From Branchiostoma floridae (Eukaryota > Chordata > Leptocardii > Amphioxiformes > Branchiostomatidae), in the NCBI RefSeq assembly GCF_000003815.2, contig NC_049994.1:15232659-15296658 (forward strand): a DNA stretch of 64,000 nucleotides, in the 5' to 3' direction. The position numbers were made by a program, and so were the translations under genes. Every line of letters begins with the position of its first letter. The stretch's first letter is position 1. Shown here in pieces: positions 20,310-32,009 of the stretch. The notes beneath the pieces are model-generated. The model made no database searches and was not told the DNA's origin. It saw nothing but the letters and a program-made list of their open reading frames with translations.

Positions 20310-20495
20310 TCAATGTGAATAAAAAACATCCAAATAACGAACAAACGCCGGCAATCAGAGCTATGAATTTCTCAAACGTATCCTTGACGACCAACGCGTC
20401 TGATGCGGTGTCTTCTTCAGCGAGATTGCCCGTATCGTCACCATAGCCACGTTGGCCATCGCCGGCAAACATTTCGTTATCGTCGTAAGAATACA
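20310..20495 (+). pseudogene. Truncated duplicate of GPCR exon 1
   Basis: An ATG at 20362 starts MNFSNVSLTTNASDAVSSSA, nearly identical to the first residues of the intact receptor at 20887. About 18-20 bases are then missing relative to the real exon, which shifts the frame to a TAG. Homology continues out of frame to about 20490 (TM1 region) and stops. The 5' flank (19555-20361) is also duplicated. No downstream receptor exon is associated with it. Confidence 0.85.
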
Positions 20496-20693
20496 TACAT
20501 CCTAAATTTTACGGGCCACACTCGACTGGTAGCTTATTCTAAAGAAAAAACATGTTTTCACCAGTTCACTCAAAAGCTCTGAGCGTGTCGTCAGTAATTC
20601 TCTAACCCTGTCCCTAACCCCTAACCCAGCACTTTCAAATCTACACAGGGCAACAAAGCTCAAGCTATATGGAACTCAAAGAGGGACGATAAA

Positions 20694-20701
20694 TGACGTC
20701 A
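20694..20701. promoter_or_regulatory. CRE palindrome upstream of GPCR gene
   Basis: TGACGTCA lies 186 bases before the receptor ATG within the GACGTCATCAGCTA block shared with the upstream duplicate. CREB/ATF binding is an inference from the consensus. Confidence 0.45.
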
Positions 20702-20886
20702 TCAGCTACGCGTTATTCAGCTCTACGCTTCATAACTGCCTTCGACTCTCCCGAGACCAGTTGAGTAATATTTTTCGTCGTATCGTATACAACAGTTATT
20801 TGTACTGAAAAACATTCGAACAATCCAGCAGTATCTACAGAAACAACATCCAAATAACGAATCAAACGCCGGCAATTTATAGAGAT

Positions 20887-22843
20887 ATGAATTTCTCAAA
20901 CGTACCCTTCACGACCAACGCGTCCGATGCGGTGTCCTCTTCAGCGAGATTGCCCGCGGAGCCCGCCGCCATCATCACCGTAGCCGCGTTGGCCATCGTC
21001 GGCAACTTCCTCGTTCTCGTCGCAACCACCAGACGACAGACGTTCCCGTCCGCCAGTCGACTCTTCATCGCCTCCATGGCCTGGTCGGACCTGCTACATG
21101 GCTCGATCTTCCCGTTCCTGGTGGCGCCAGCCCGGGCCGGGGAGTGGGTGTACTCACACACCGCCGCACAGGCTATTGTAGTCATAGGAGCGTCCTCCGT
21201 AGCGACAACTGCCTTCGCTCTCGCAGGTACAGCTTCTACTCTTCAAATTCAATGATACCATGATCTGTTGTACCAACTCTGGAGACTCCGAATGGGCGTG
21301 AACGTTTCTGCTGATATCTTTTATTTGTTCACGTAATGCTGGTTCACCTTTATCCGAGGGTAACCTATATTCGTTGTTTGTACAAAAAACGGTTTTAGGA
21401 ATATACAGTAGGTGGACGGTGGTTTAAAGTCGGAACATTTTGAAAATATTGCAAATTTGAAACCACTGTCAGCAGCCTTAATAATCCTAGTCCTAAATGT
21501 GCTGTTTTTAAAGGCAACGGATAAAGGTCACCCCACGGATAAAGGTGAACTAGCGTTACGTGTAAAAGACATCGGCAGAAACGTCCACGCATTTGGAGTC
21601 TCCAGGGCTACTGTACTGCTGTACTAGAACAGATGTTCTGGATGCAACAGATGTTCTGAATGCTTTTGCCGCTTATTCGTAACTCCCAGATTTCCTGGAT
21701 GTGTTTGGTGCCATTGGTAAATCTCACTTTTATTCTGTAATAAGCCCTCCATACCCAGCGCCCGATGTTATTTAAGCTATTACAAGATTATTTCCCTGGT
21801 AGGTCTGACCTATGTAACGTTATATAACGTCCTTGGTCTGACGGTTGCATAGAGAAATGGTTGCCTTATAAGTAGTGATAAATCCTATATAACTCTGATA
21901 ATCGTTGTTGCAAGTACCAAATCCCAAAAGCAACCATTACCAGAAATGTTTGCTATTATCAAATCCCGCTCTTCGTGCAGTGTGTGCTTTGAAGATTGCG
22001 CTCAGGCAATATACAAAGAATTTTGCCATTGCACTCAAAATGGGAAAAGAGTTTTTTTCATATTTTCATAGATATTGTTGTTTGAAGACATCCACAGCAT
22101 ATCACTTACACTGTATAATCGTTGTCATTATAGGTCTGAATGTAGATCGCCTCTGTGCTCTCAAGAACGACGGAGTTGGCATGTCTCGCAAGAAGGCCTG
22201 GATCTTTCTCATCTCAACTTGGGCTGGGGTATACGCTTTTTACATCTTCTCTACAGTGTACGGGGTTCCCGTGTATTACGATCCAGTTATGGCCTTACCA
22301 TCATATGATTTAAAGGCCCACATATGGTTTAGCGCCGTTATGTTTATCATAATATGTAGTCCTCTTATCGTTACGCTGTATTGTGTTGTCCGGATCCTGA
22401 GAGCACTGTGCGCTCAAAACGAGCCACCGGCCGCACAGGCCGCTATCTACATTAACGTGGTTGGGGCTGGGGGTTCTCCACCTCAGAATGCACCCCAGCA
22501 CCAACCCGCGCCCCAGAATGACACCAGCGATCGGTCGTACGCCAAGGTTGTGTTAATTTTAACCCTCGTACAGATAATAATGCAACTTCCAGCTGTATGT
22601 GCTTTCGTCGTAAGCCAGCTGCCCGTTGGTGATGATCTGCCAACCTTCGTGTTTTGGTCAGCCTGGATAGGACTGTCCAACATCTTTCTGGACGTTGTAG
22701 TGTACAGCGTGTGCCAAAAGTCCTTTCGTATAGCTGTGAAAGAGACAACGATATCTGTGGTCTCTTGTCTGCACAACGTGTGCTGTAGGAGAAATCGTGT
22801 TAACGTCGACGACCAACAGAACATAGACATGAGCAATCTGTAA
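20887..22843 (+). CDS. Orphan class A (rhodopsin-like) GPCR, two exons
   Basis: Exon 1 is 20887-21226 and exon 2 is 22134-22843, joined in phase 1 (TCGCAG/GTACAG donor, TATAG acceptor), giving 349 residues. N-terminal NFS and NAS glycosylation sites precede seven hydrophobic segments. TM1 has IVGN, TM2 has SMAWSD. The intron falls at the end of TM3 directly before the DRY-equivalent NVDRLCAL. Intracellular loop 3 is Pro/Gln/Asn-rich. TM7 has LDVVVY where NPxxY is expected. TM6 lacks CWxP and the TM3 start lacks the usual disulfide Cys. It is therefore a diverged receptor and the ligand cannot be assigned. The tail ends in a Cys-rich palmitoylation-like stretch (HNVCCRRN) and MSNL. Confidence 0.88.
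21270..21612. mobile_element. MITE with ~85-bp inverted repeats in GPCR intron
   Basis: The left arm (about 21279-21363, starting CTGGAGACTCC) is an imperfect inverse of the right arm (about 21522-21604). Both contain GTTCACCTTTATCCG and GAACGTTTCTGC-like blocks. The exact ends are not resolved. It fills much of the receptor's only intron. Confidence 0.7.
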
Positions 22844-23276
22844 CGCGGTTAAAAATACAGAGCAGTACTCGTCAGTACTCGTCAGATCCACTATCTAAAG
22901 TAATTCAGCTTCATTTATCTTCCTATGTATATCTATATGATTGGAGCTGTCTATGTCATCACTAGACCAACTTTCTATCAACTGTGTACAATGTATGGTT
23001 TAAGTAAGAGGGGCATATTTGTAGCGTCACACGTTTTGTTTTTTTGTCGAATCAAATGAATATAGGGTGTTCAATGTCAGCATTTTAAACAGTGACTTGT
23101 AACCATATCCAAGCCCAATGTGTCAGTCAATCTTTGTACACACGAGTATGGATGAAAAATAATGATGTATGTGATCTGAATGTTAACATTGATTTTGATG
23201 TAAAGAAAAAGTGTGCAACAATAGTGTCATAGTTATATGTGGAGCTCTTATAGATATCATGCATTTGGCTAACGAA

Positions 23277-23312
23277 AATAAAAAAACTAGTTTGGCCGAC
23301 AGGCTGAATAAA
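23277..23312 (+). terminator. Candidate polyadenylation signals of the GPCR gene
   Basis: AATAAA occurs at 23277-23282 and 23307-23312, about 430-470 bases after the stop codon. They imply a 3' UTR of about 0.5 kb. Confidence 0.45.
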
Positions 23313-23319
23313 AGTTCAA

Positions 23320-25370
23320 AACTTGAATCATATGGCTCCAGATGTCTTTCTGAGGGACGACTGCAGTGTGCAAGATGTCGGTAGCTTGAGGAATGAATCT
23401 ACACTACTATAAACTGAAAATGAAGGATTGTGCGTCAGTTGAATCAACGTGTTGATGGCTATGATTCAGGTGAGGAAATATGAAAATAGGTTCCTAGATT
23501 TAAGAAAAAGGAGAGCATAATTCTGAAAATCACACGTCTCCGTAAAATAGTTGACTTTTGATCGTCCGAAAATGGGAAAATAATGATATGATTTAAAAGG
23601 CATTCCATACATATGATATTACGTATAATATAAAACAAAACGAGTGGTTGTAAATTGGTGGTTGAAATGTAGATTGAAATCTTGAAATCTTGAAATCTTT
23701 ATTAACATACCACGTTGCAGACTTTTAGTTAAGTCTGAATTGTGTTGGCATTTACATATGCTCCTCCAGGGAGAATTGCACCAAGAGTTAAGTACAGCAA
23801 TTCAAAAAGACACCATAGTTAAAAATCTTAATTGCTAACAATACGATTTTTATCACAAATTGGAGATTGAAGTTGGTGCACCTAACTGTGCCTTCCGGCA
23901 ATGAGTGACATGTTATTCCTTGTGCTCTCATCGCTTCGGCGCATTTCAGTACCAAACGTATAAACAAACTCACTAATTGCCAGTTAAGACTGGCCAAACC
24001 TGCGTACCACCACAGGAGTTTGCGCTCGCTTCCACTAATCACGGGGAGAGAGTCAAAGCGAGCGAACGTCATTGACTCATCAGGGTGGTTCCCACGGAAA
24101 TGAGCTGACACAGAGGGTTAAAAAAATATGCCTTGTTTGGTTGCTAATAAGCAGGTGTGAGGCCGTGCACCACGGTATTGCTTGGATACCTGGATAATTA
24201 TAAAGGAACTGTCATCTCAAGTCGTCTGTCAAAAGTTACAATCTTTTGAATACTCGATTTCAGAAAATGATTTCTACTAGCTTATGCTTAGTTTGGCTCT
24301 AGAAGAAATTGTCGATCCTCTGGCGATGTTTTAGTCTTAAACTGCACTATATCATGACAGTAGAACGCTAAAAAATGAGATGTTTCTACCATTTCCTTAC
24401 ATAGAGATCATGAGGTAAATCGAGCCTACAGCCTTACACACGGATATTCAGAGAGAGCTGTTACAACACCATTGCACCCAAGGAACTCCTTGTTGCGCCA
24501 TACAAACATATTTAAAAGTTGCGATCCTTCAACCATCACATGGCCACTGCCAATGACCTGTGGAGCCTGACTGCCGAGAAGGCCGGGGTGCCTTTTAATA
24601 CTTTTAGTGTAGTTTCTGCAAAACCTCATTTCTAAAACGTTTCGTGCAGTTTTCAAGGGAAAAATAACCTACGTTTGTTGTTACTCTACAAGATAGACTA
24701 AGTTCATAAGTACATGTATATCCATCCTGAAGTAAAAAAAATTGATTTGATTTATTAAAAGATATGAGTGTTAGTGTTAGTGTTTCCAAAGACGAAGATC
24801 TTGCCTGTGCTCTTATCTGGCCAGTATGGAGTCTGCCTAACTGATTACCCTATTCAGGATATACCGGTGGTCAGCATGTTGCTGTCATGTGCAGCTGGTT
24901 TCTTCACAGATCACAAACATTAAGAATATTGACCTCACATTCAAATGTGCTAAAAAAACGTGTTGTATAAGTCATTCACATAAAGGTTTTGTTCTAGAGA
25001 ATACTTTCAATTTTAGGGCCCGAATGTCACATAGTACACCTTTTAGGTATGGTAGAGCCTTTATCCTCCACCCAAAAAGCATTCACCCACGCATCGCGCC
25101 CTCAACATGCATTAGGCCGGAAATTAATTTTAAAATGAGGATGCGGGGGCTATGAGTGACAAAATGCTGCTGAGATGGTGCATGGTGCTTGTACTAGTGC
25201 GAGTCGGTTTCCGTGCGATTCGTCTGAGTAAGGAGCTTTCATCAAGCTGCAAGCTCATTGGTCTTTGTAACTGCTTTTTGATGTAATTAGTACGTCACAA
25301 GTGAAGTCCTTTATCATTTTGTGTGGACCAATCCATATAGCCATGGCATATTACAAAAAATCCCTCAAAT
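23320..25370. other. Gene-poor intergenic DNA
   Basis: No supported gene, RNA or clear element. The two flanking receptor genes converge on this stretch. Confidence 0.5.
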
Positions 25371-25375
25371 CGCAG

Positions 25376-26060
25376 GTTGAGTTACAGTTTTCTGTGGATT
25401 TGATTCCACAGGTTCTTTCAAAGCAGGTCAAATGAGGACTACAACTTGGGCCAACAAAGGCAGGCGAAGTTTTAGTAACGAGAAAAAGCTGTTTGCCCGA
25501 GTGGGCTTGTCATGAATACAAATTGCACGTCTAGTTCCCTGTCACCCAAGCAGCTTTCGTCGAGTTGGGTACAATTATTTACTGGGCTTCAAAGTAAGAG
25601 TGTTTGATAATTGTGTACATATAGCTTTACTAAACTGATAAATAAAGGGGTTTCCTCAAAAATATGACAGCTTCTCTTTAATGTTGACTAACAGAAGTTT
25701 ACCTACGTAGATCCCTTTAATTAGACTGGGTTATAATTTTCTGTGGATTTGACTCCACGGCTTCTTTCAAAGCAAAGGCCGACAAGGTCAATTTTGTGAC
25801 GAGAAAAAGCTGTTTGTCAGGATACAAATGGACATAAATTGTACTTCTAGTACCCGGACACTTATGCAGCTTTACTTAAGCCTGGTACAATTACTGGGCT
25901 GCAAAGTGAAAGTGGTTCATGTAGCTTCACTAAACTGACAAAGCATTTTCTCGAAAAATATGACAGCTTCCCTCTTAAGTTGACTAATGGCTTCACTTCA
26001 ATGATAAGAGTTTCCTGAAAAATGTGACAGCTATTATCTAAAGGGTGGCTAATATCTATA
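25376..26060. repeat. Tandem duplication of ~350 bp
   Basis: Copy 1 (about 25376-25695) and copy 2 (about 25735-26060) share ordered blocks, such as TTTTCTGTGGATTTGA, CGAGAAAAAGCTGTTTG and AAAATATGACAGCTTC. They are diverged, with many indels and no coding content. A further partial copy of the last block ends near 26040. Confidence 0.75.
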
Positions 26061-26474
26061 TGTTATTCAACAAGCTCGTTGCTCAAACTGTATAGTCGTC
26101 ATAGTTTCCACATCAAGGCTAACTATAGTATTATGTTGCAACCCGCCCAGCTTCGTGAGTAGTGTGTTGCCATCCAGCGAGCGTCGTTGCGTTGGGCAGG
26201 GTGTCGGCTCCAGCATGGTCATGTTATAAAGGATAGTTTGTTTGTTTATCCATTTAGAGTTTAAAGAAAAAACAATAGATACATGCCAAAAAAGGTATAA
26301 AGACATAACAGTGCAATATTTTACATTCGTCAGTTCCGTTGGTGACGTAGAGCCGGCCGTCCCATGTACGAATAAGCTTCAAGCGGACTGGTAAAAAGCA
26401 CAGGCTATGAGTGTACTGGGTAATTTTGCTTCTACTAACGGTTAGTCCCTGTTGATTAAGCTAATTCTACTCGC

Positions 26475-26538
26475 CATCCATCCATCCATCCATCCATCCA
26501 TCCATCCATCCATCCATCCATCCATCCATCCATCCATT
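26475..26538. repeat. (CCAT)n microsatellite
   Basis: About 16 uninterrupted CATC/CCAT tetramers. Confidence 0.95.
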
Positions 26539-27543
26539 AAACAATATACCGCTACAAGTCTGGCTCCCAGAGTAAGTTAGTATCCAAAAAGCCCCGTGCT
26601 TCTTCCGAGTTTGAGTTTGGTTTGCGTCTAAGTCTGGTCGTTATTATATTCGTGAGCTTTGATAAAGGAGGCCAATCAAAATCTCAATCCTTTGATTCAG
26701 AAAAACCGTTTGGAGTTTGAATTAGTTTTTTTGCCATCGTTTTCCACAACAAATCAAGCTTCAGGCGGACAAAGTCTCAATTTATACATTTATTTCAACA
26801 CATCAAACAAGGTTTCATGATGAAAAGGACCGACAACAGCTATTTGAACATCACAGAGAAGAATACACTTGCCGCTTATTTGTACCACTGTAGGCTAAGG
26901 TATACATGTACAACGCTTTTGCACAAGAGAATAAATAACATGAATATGACAATGTGACTGAAATTACTTACTGTACACACACGGCTCCGTACGCTGTACA
27001 CATGACGTTAACTACATTCATAATCATCAGTGTTGAAATTGTAACAACGCAACACAACAAAACTGTACAACCGTCTATGACTAAGACATTTCTTCAGCCA
27101 GGTAGATAATAGGAAAATTGTTTATGAAATTTCTTTTCCACTCATGGAATGAATGTGTCATACACATGTATAACGGGTTGTTCACCATGTGAAGCTGGCG
27201 TGTCACGCCGAAGGGCGGTTTTACCGGATAATAGATATAGATATTACCCCTTGATAAATGACATATTTTCATATTCTTGAAAACAAGCTAAATTCACATG
27301 ACCCGCAAATGTACTACCACTACTACCACTACTATCAGTCAGTGTATACAGGTTATGGCACATAACTGTGCAGAAAACAAAAATTACAATACAAAAGACA
27401 TGCACTCAGAAATATACATACTGTCCAATCAGACGACCCATGCAACTGAACGGGTCAAGAAATAGTTCAATACAATTGTACACATTCAATTTCACAGCAG
27501 TATTAAACAAAAACGATTCTCCTTGGAGATCAGTTTACCTTGC

Positions 27544-28869
27544 TCACTCGATGTCTTCCACGCTGGCCAAGGCTTCAACAGCTGGCGTCTGCACTGACTT
27601 TGGCGGGGCTACGAACAGCACATCTGCGCGACTGGAGCTCTGTGCGTTTCTCGGATTCTCTGTTGGTCTTCGAGGGAATACCCGTCTGGCCGGCTGGTCA
27701 GTCCGATTGCCCGTACTCGGTCCAGCGGTTCCCATTCCTCGCGGCGCTCCGACCACCTGAATGTTCACCACTTGATTCGATGACCAGCCAAACTTTTCAC
27801 GCACCGCGTTGGCGAGTCGTCGCGCCCTACGATGCATAGCGTCTCGAATCTTCTCGATCCTGAGTGCGTAGATGACCGGATTGATAACCGAACTGCAGAG
27901 ACCGATCAACATCCCCCATTTTGGCTTTGCCTCCATCTCACAGTCTACCCTTGCAAAGCACAAAAACTGCCGCACCATGTCGATGCAGAGCGGCAGCCAG
28001 CTTACGACGAACACCGCTGCAATAATGACAACTGTCACCTGCTTCTTCTGACTGTGTAGGAGGTGCTGGAATTTTCTTGCAGCAAGTCGTTGTTCCCTGC
28101 GTCTTGCGGCGGGGAGGTTGTCTTGAGGGCTCTCGGTAGCCATGGGTCTGGTTCTAGAGATGCGCCGCTTCAGTACGATGAAGATTCTGACGTTGGTGAA
28201 GATCACTATCACTACGGCCATGAACAAGATGATGTTGATAAGGATGAGGTAGCCCACTGGTACCTGCCCTATGCAGTTCTCTGTGTTCATATCAACATCG
28301 ATGCAGTTCCAGCCCATGGCAGGGGACAAGCAGACAAGCACGCAAACTGTCCATGCGATCCCCAAGCTCACGGCAACGTGTCGCTTGGACATGCGGGTCT
28401 GGTAGAATATCGGGTGGAGGATGGCCAGATAACGGTCCACGGATAGAAGGACCACGCTAACTGCTGATAAGACCAGCACTAAAAGGAAGGTACAGACTAC
28501 GCTCACTGATGTCAGTGGTTGAGGCACTTCCGTCTGGAAAATGGCACAGAAGAAGAACGAGAAGAAACCTGCCGCGCAGTCCGCCACAGCCAGGTTTGCC
28601 ACGAACAGGTGCATGGGTTTGGACAGGTGGTGGTTTTTCAGCACCCCGGCCAGGACCGCGCCGTTCATGAGGAGAGCGACTGTCCCGACGGTGGCGGCGA
28701 TGATCCCGACTTTCCGGTTCTCGTCCAGATGCGGAGCTGGCAGATGAGTACAGGAAGTTACCGCCAGGTCGTAGTCAACGTTGCTTTCTAGCTGCCCGCG
28801 GAAGCAAGGCCAGAAAGACTCGAACACCGTGGAGTTTCCTCCGGTGAAGTTCGCGGTGCTTTCGTTCAT
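27544..28869 (-). CDS. Single-exon class A GPCR, MECA/lysolipid-receptor type
   Basis: 441 residues from the ATG at 28869; the reading frame stays open 5' of it through a TTG. Several N-glycosylation sites (NES, NFT, NST) precede TM1. TM1 carries LLMNGAV, TM2 LAVADCA, TM3 ends SVDRYLAILHPIF. TM4 ends LSPAMGWNCI, the GWNC motif typical of EDG (S1P/LPA) and GPR3-type receptors, TM6 has VSWLPLC and TM7 SSVINPVIYALR. There is no Cys at the start of TM3, as in EDG and cannabinoid receptors. ICL3 is basic and the C-tail of about 100 residues is Pro/Arg/Ser-rich. It couples an extracellular ligand, probably a lipid or amine, to G proteins; the exact ligand is not assignable. Confidence 0.92.
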   Translation of the reverse strand: MNESTANFTGGNSTVFESFWPCFRGQLESNVDYDLAVTSCTHLPAPHLDENRKVGIIAATVGTVALLMNGAVLAGVLKNHHLSKPMHLFVANLAVADCAAGFFSFFFCAIFQTEVPQPLTSVSVVCTFLLVLVLSAVSVVLLSVDRYLAILHPIFYQTRMSKRHVAVSLGIAWTVCVLVCLSPAMGWNCIDVDMNTENCIGQVPVGYLILINIILFMAVVIVIFTNVRIFIVLKRRISRTRPMATESPQDNLPAARRREQRLAARKFQHLLHSQKKQVTVVIIAAVFVVSWLPLCIDMVRQFLCFARVDCEMEAKPKWGMLIGLCSSVINPVIYALRIEKIRDAMHRRARRLANAVREKFGWSSNQVVNIQVVGAPRGMGTAGPSTGNRTDQPARRVFPRRPTENPRNAQSSSRADVLFVAPPKSVQTPAVEALASVEDIE

Positions 28870-29590
28870 CCTCAAGACAGCCCTTTCCTCTCCCTATGGC
28901 AAGAAGGACTGATTTGGGGCTTTCCACCTTTTCTTCTAACTCATGACGACTTCGGCTACATGACTTTCTACAATAATCTCTCGGGTCTACTGACAACTGA
29001 GGAAAATGTAGTACATTGTATTTTGCTTCTGTACGTCAGTGTTACCACGGCTTCACACCTGCCACATGTGTTGCCATGACAATCAACAGTCACGATTTGC
29101 TTGTCACCCATTTGATCAAAATGTCAATCCGAGCGAGAATGCTGTGGTGCTGGACACAAACATAGCTCAGGGTTTTGCCCCCTCATAGCAAATACCAATC
29201 CCTTTCAATTACAAATTGCCACAAGCTTTTCATCCATGTCTTTAGAAACATGTCTGAACGGAGGTGACGCATATAAGGCCACAGCCTGGCGCGCACGTTT
29301 CATCCACCCACCGTACACGTGGCCTTAAATATATATAAAGTCCTTCTACAGTAATAGTTTCTTTCACCGGACAGCAAACTTACGGAACTCGACGATACCT
29401 GTTTCCCTCCTGTCTACAACTTATCAGCCTTCAAAACAAATGTCCAAAGCTACCTCCGTACACAGTTTCCAACTTTTTAGTTCATTCCATTGAAGAAGAC
29501 AGAAGCCTTAACCTTGTGTGGAGAGCAAGAATACAAATGACTTATAACTATTAAAGTAAAGCCCTAGCCTCATGCATAGCTACGAAGACA
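28870..29590. other. 5' flank of the single-exon GPCR
   Basis: Presumed promoter and 5' UTR of the minus-strand receptor. No clear TATA box or conserved element is seen. The DNA upstream of about 29,300 is AT-rich without genes. Confidence 0.4.
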
Positions 29591-29715
29591 GAGAAGCCAG
29601 TATGACCAAGAAGAAGAACTGTCGCAACTGGGCAAATCCGGGAATGAGAGATCAATCGCCTTGTTTGCCAACGAGTCTAAACGTTTTCAGTGACAGAAAT
29701 GTGCTAAAATATGCT

Positions 29716-31010
29716 TACTTAGTAAAATGTCTATCTTTTCTGCCTCGACTTTCAATCGAGTGTAAAACTGAAGTTTCTACGAAATGAATACTGGTAAAGT
29801 TTGGAGTGTTATTTCCTTGCCATATGGATGTCTCTAAAAGTAGGTGCACTCTGTGCTGCACGTCAGACGTGAATACCAAGAATATTCTAATAACTGTTAA
29901 TATTACTCTGCCGAGCATTGATAGAATTACAAAATTAACATGGTAGCTATCAGAAAATTCTTCCTATGTGTTAGACGGCGATCGCTCTGATGATGAAGGA
30001 AACCGAAAGCGTGAAATACAAAGGTTGGTATCTTCTGCAGTTATTAAACTGTAATGTAAAGATCAACCGCTGAATACCTTTGACGCCAGAGTCGAGCTTT
30101 AATCAGAAAGGTTGTTAAAAACAACATTCTTGTTCGCTGAGACATCACGTTGCAGTTCCTGAATAAATTATCTCTCCTTAGCCAGTAGTACTTGTTGGTG
30201 AGTATTCTGAATGTAAACATGTCTCGTCTTTTTTCGTGACAGCTATATGATCAAAGATACAAATAGTCTAAAATAAACACGCATCATAGAATATGTTTGT
30301 GGCACTGAGGACAATGGTGTTTTTGTTGATGGACTTTTTATTGAGAGTAAAACTGAAGTTTCTACGAAATGACTACTGGTAAAGTTCGGAGCGTTATTCA
30401 CTTACTTAGTGGTTGTGTCCAATTGTAGGTGCACTCAGACATGAATACCAAGAATATTCTAATGGCTGTTAACGTTACTTCGCCAAGCTTTGATAGAAAA
30501 CACTTGTATAAAAATGACATAGTAGTTATTAGGAAATTCTTCCCATGTCTTGATGATCATGACGCACCGAAAGCGTAAACAACAACGGTTGGCAATTTCC
30601 AGAGTTATTAAGATCTTCATGTAGACTGTCTTTTTTCGTGACAGCAATATGATCAAAGATACAAATAGTCTAAAATAAACACGCATCATAGAATATGTTT
30701 GTGGCACTGAAAACGACGGTCTTTTTGTTGCTGGACTTTTTATTGAGAGTAAAACTGAAGTTTCTACGAAATGAATACTTGTAAAGTTTGGAGTGTTATT
30801 CGCTTGCTTGATGGTTGTCTCTAAAAGTAGGTGCACTCTGTGCTTCGCGTCAGATGTGAATACCAAAAATATTCTAATATCTGTTAACATTACATCGCCT
30901 GGTTTTGATAGAAAACAAAATAACATAGTTATTAAAAGATTCTTTCCATGTGTTCGATGACGCACCGAAAGCGTAAATAAAGGTTGGCAATTTCCAGAGT
31001 TATCAAGATC
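29716..31010. repeat. Three diverged ~400-600 bp repeats
   Basis: The block AAAACTGAAGTTTCTACGAA with GTAAAGTTTGGAGTGTTATT recurs near 29765, 30352 and 30749. Each copy is followed by GAATACCAA-AATATTCTAAT and then CCGAAAGCGT with an AAAGGTTGGCA-like block. A TTTTTCGTGACAGC...CACGCATCATAG block is also duplicated, at 30227 and 30633. No coding sense. Confidence 0.7.
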
Positions 31011-32009
31011 TTCATGTACACGTCATCCAAAAAATATTTTCGACTTCAGTCACAAAGGTTGTTAAAAACAACATTCTTTCCCGCTGAGATATCCCGTTAG
31101 CCACTGAATATATGTTGGTTTCTTAAGCAAGGACATGTCATTGAGCATACTGATGGCACTAATCCAAAGTACACTACACTGCACGAAAAGTGGTATTTAA
31201 CGTAGTAAATGTCAGGTGCTTGCTGCTTTAGACAACGATTATCAGACTTATGTAGGATCTATCGCTATCGTCATGGCAACCATAACCAGATGCACCTGCC
31301 GGACTTACCTTGGAAATAATCTCGTGATAGCTTAAATAACACCTGGAGTTGGGTATAGAGGGCTTACTCCACAGAAAAAGGGGAATTTACAAATGGCGAC
31401 AAATGCATCCAGGGAATCTCTACTGGCGACTTGTATCGCTCAAAGTAAGCCATTTAAAATCCTATCCAAAGGACGGCCCTTATAGTAGCGAAGTATACCC
31501 ATTAAGCACGGGAAGTCGTGATAAGTCCCTTTCCAAACGACACAAGTAGCATATCAACGGATTCGAACACAGGGCCTCTTGGTTATAAGACAATTCAATG
31601 GTTTTGAATTTTGAATGATTTTGTTTGTTTTTCATATCCGGTAAAACGCCTCATGGCGTAACACACCAGGTCTGTACTGAACAGTACCAGCTGCATAACC
31701 GGACAGATTCATTCGATCCACTCACACCGGGAAGGACCCATATTATTTTCGATAAGTGCGGTGGGTTCTTCAGCGCGCTGGAGGTGTGGGTCTCCTCAAA
31801 CAATATTTATACGTGCACTGTAGATACAAACAGTTCATTTATCTTCGTATGATAGTGGTAGGATTGGTGATTTCGACCGTAACGGAGATGTCACCTCAAG
31901 ACTAATGTCCATCAAGGTCATTTGATCTGGACCTGAGGTCCATTTTTTTCTGTCTGTCTGTGGAATCCCTGCTTTCAGAAAGAATCAATCAAAACTACAC
32001 GCAGCCTGT

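Noticed and set aside
28870-28875. Start two codons earlier for the single-exon GPCR
   Set aside because: The earlier codon is TTG; the first ATG is at 28869.
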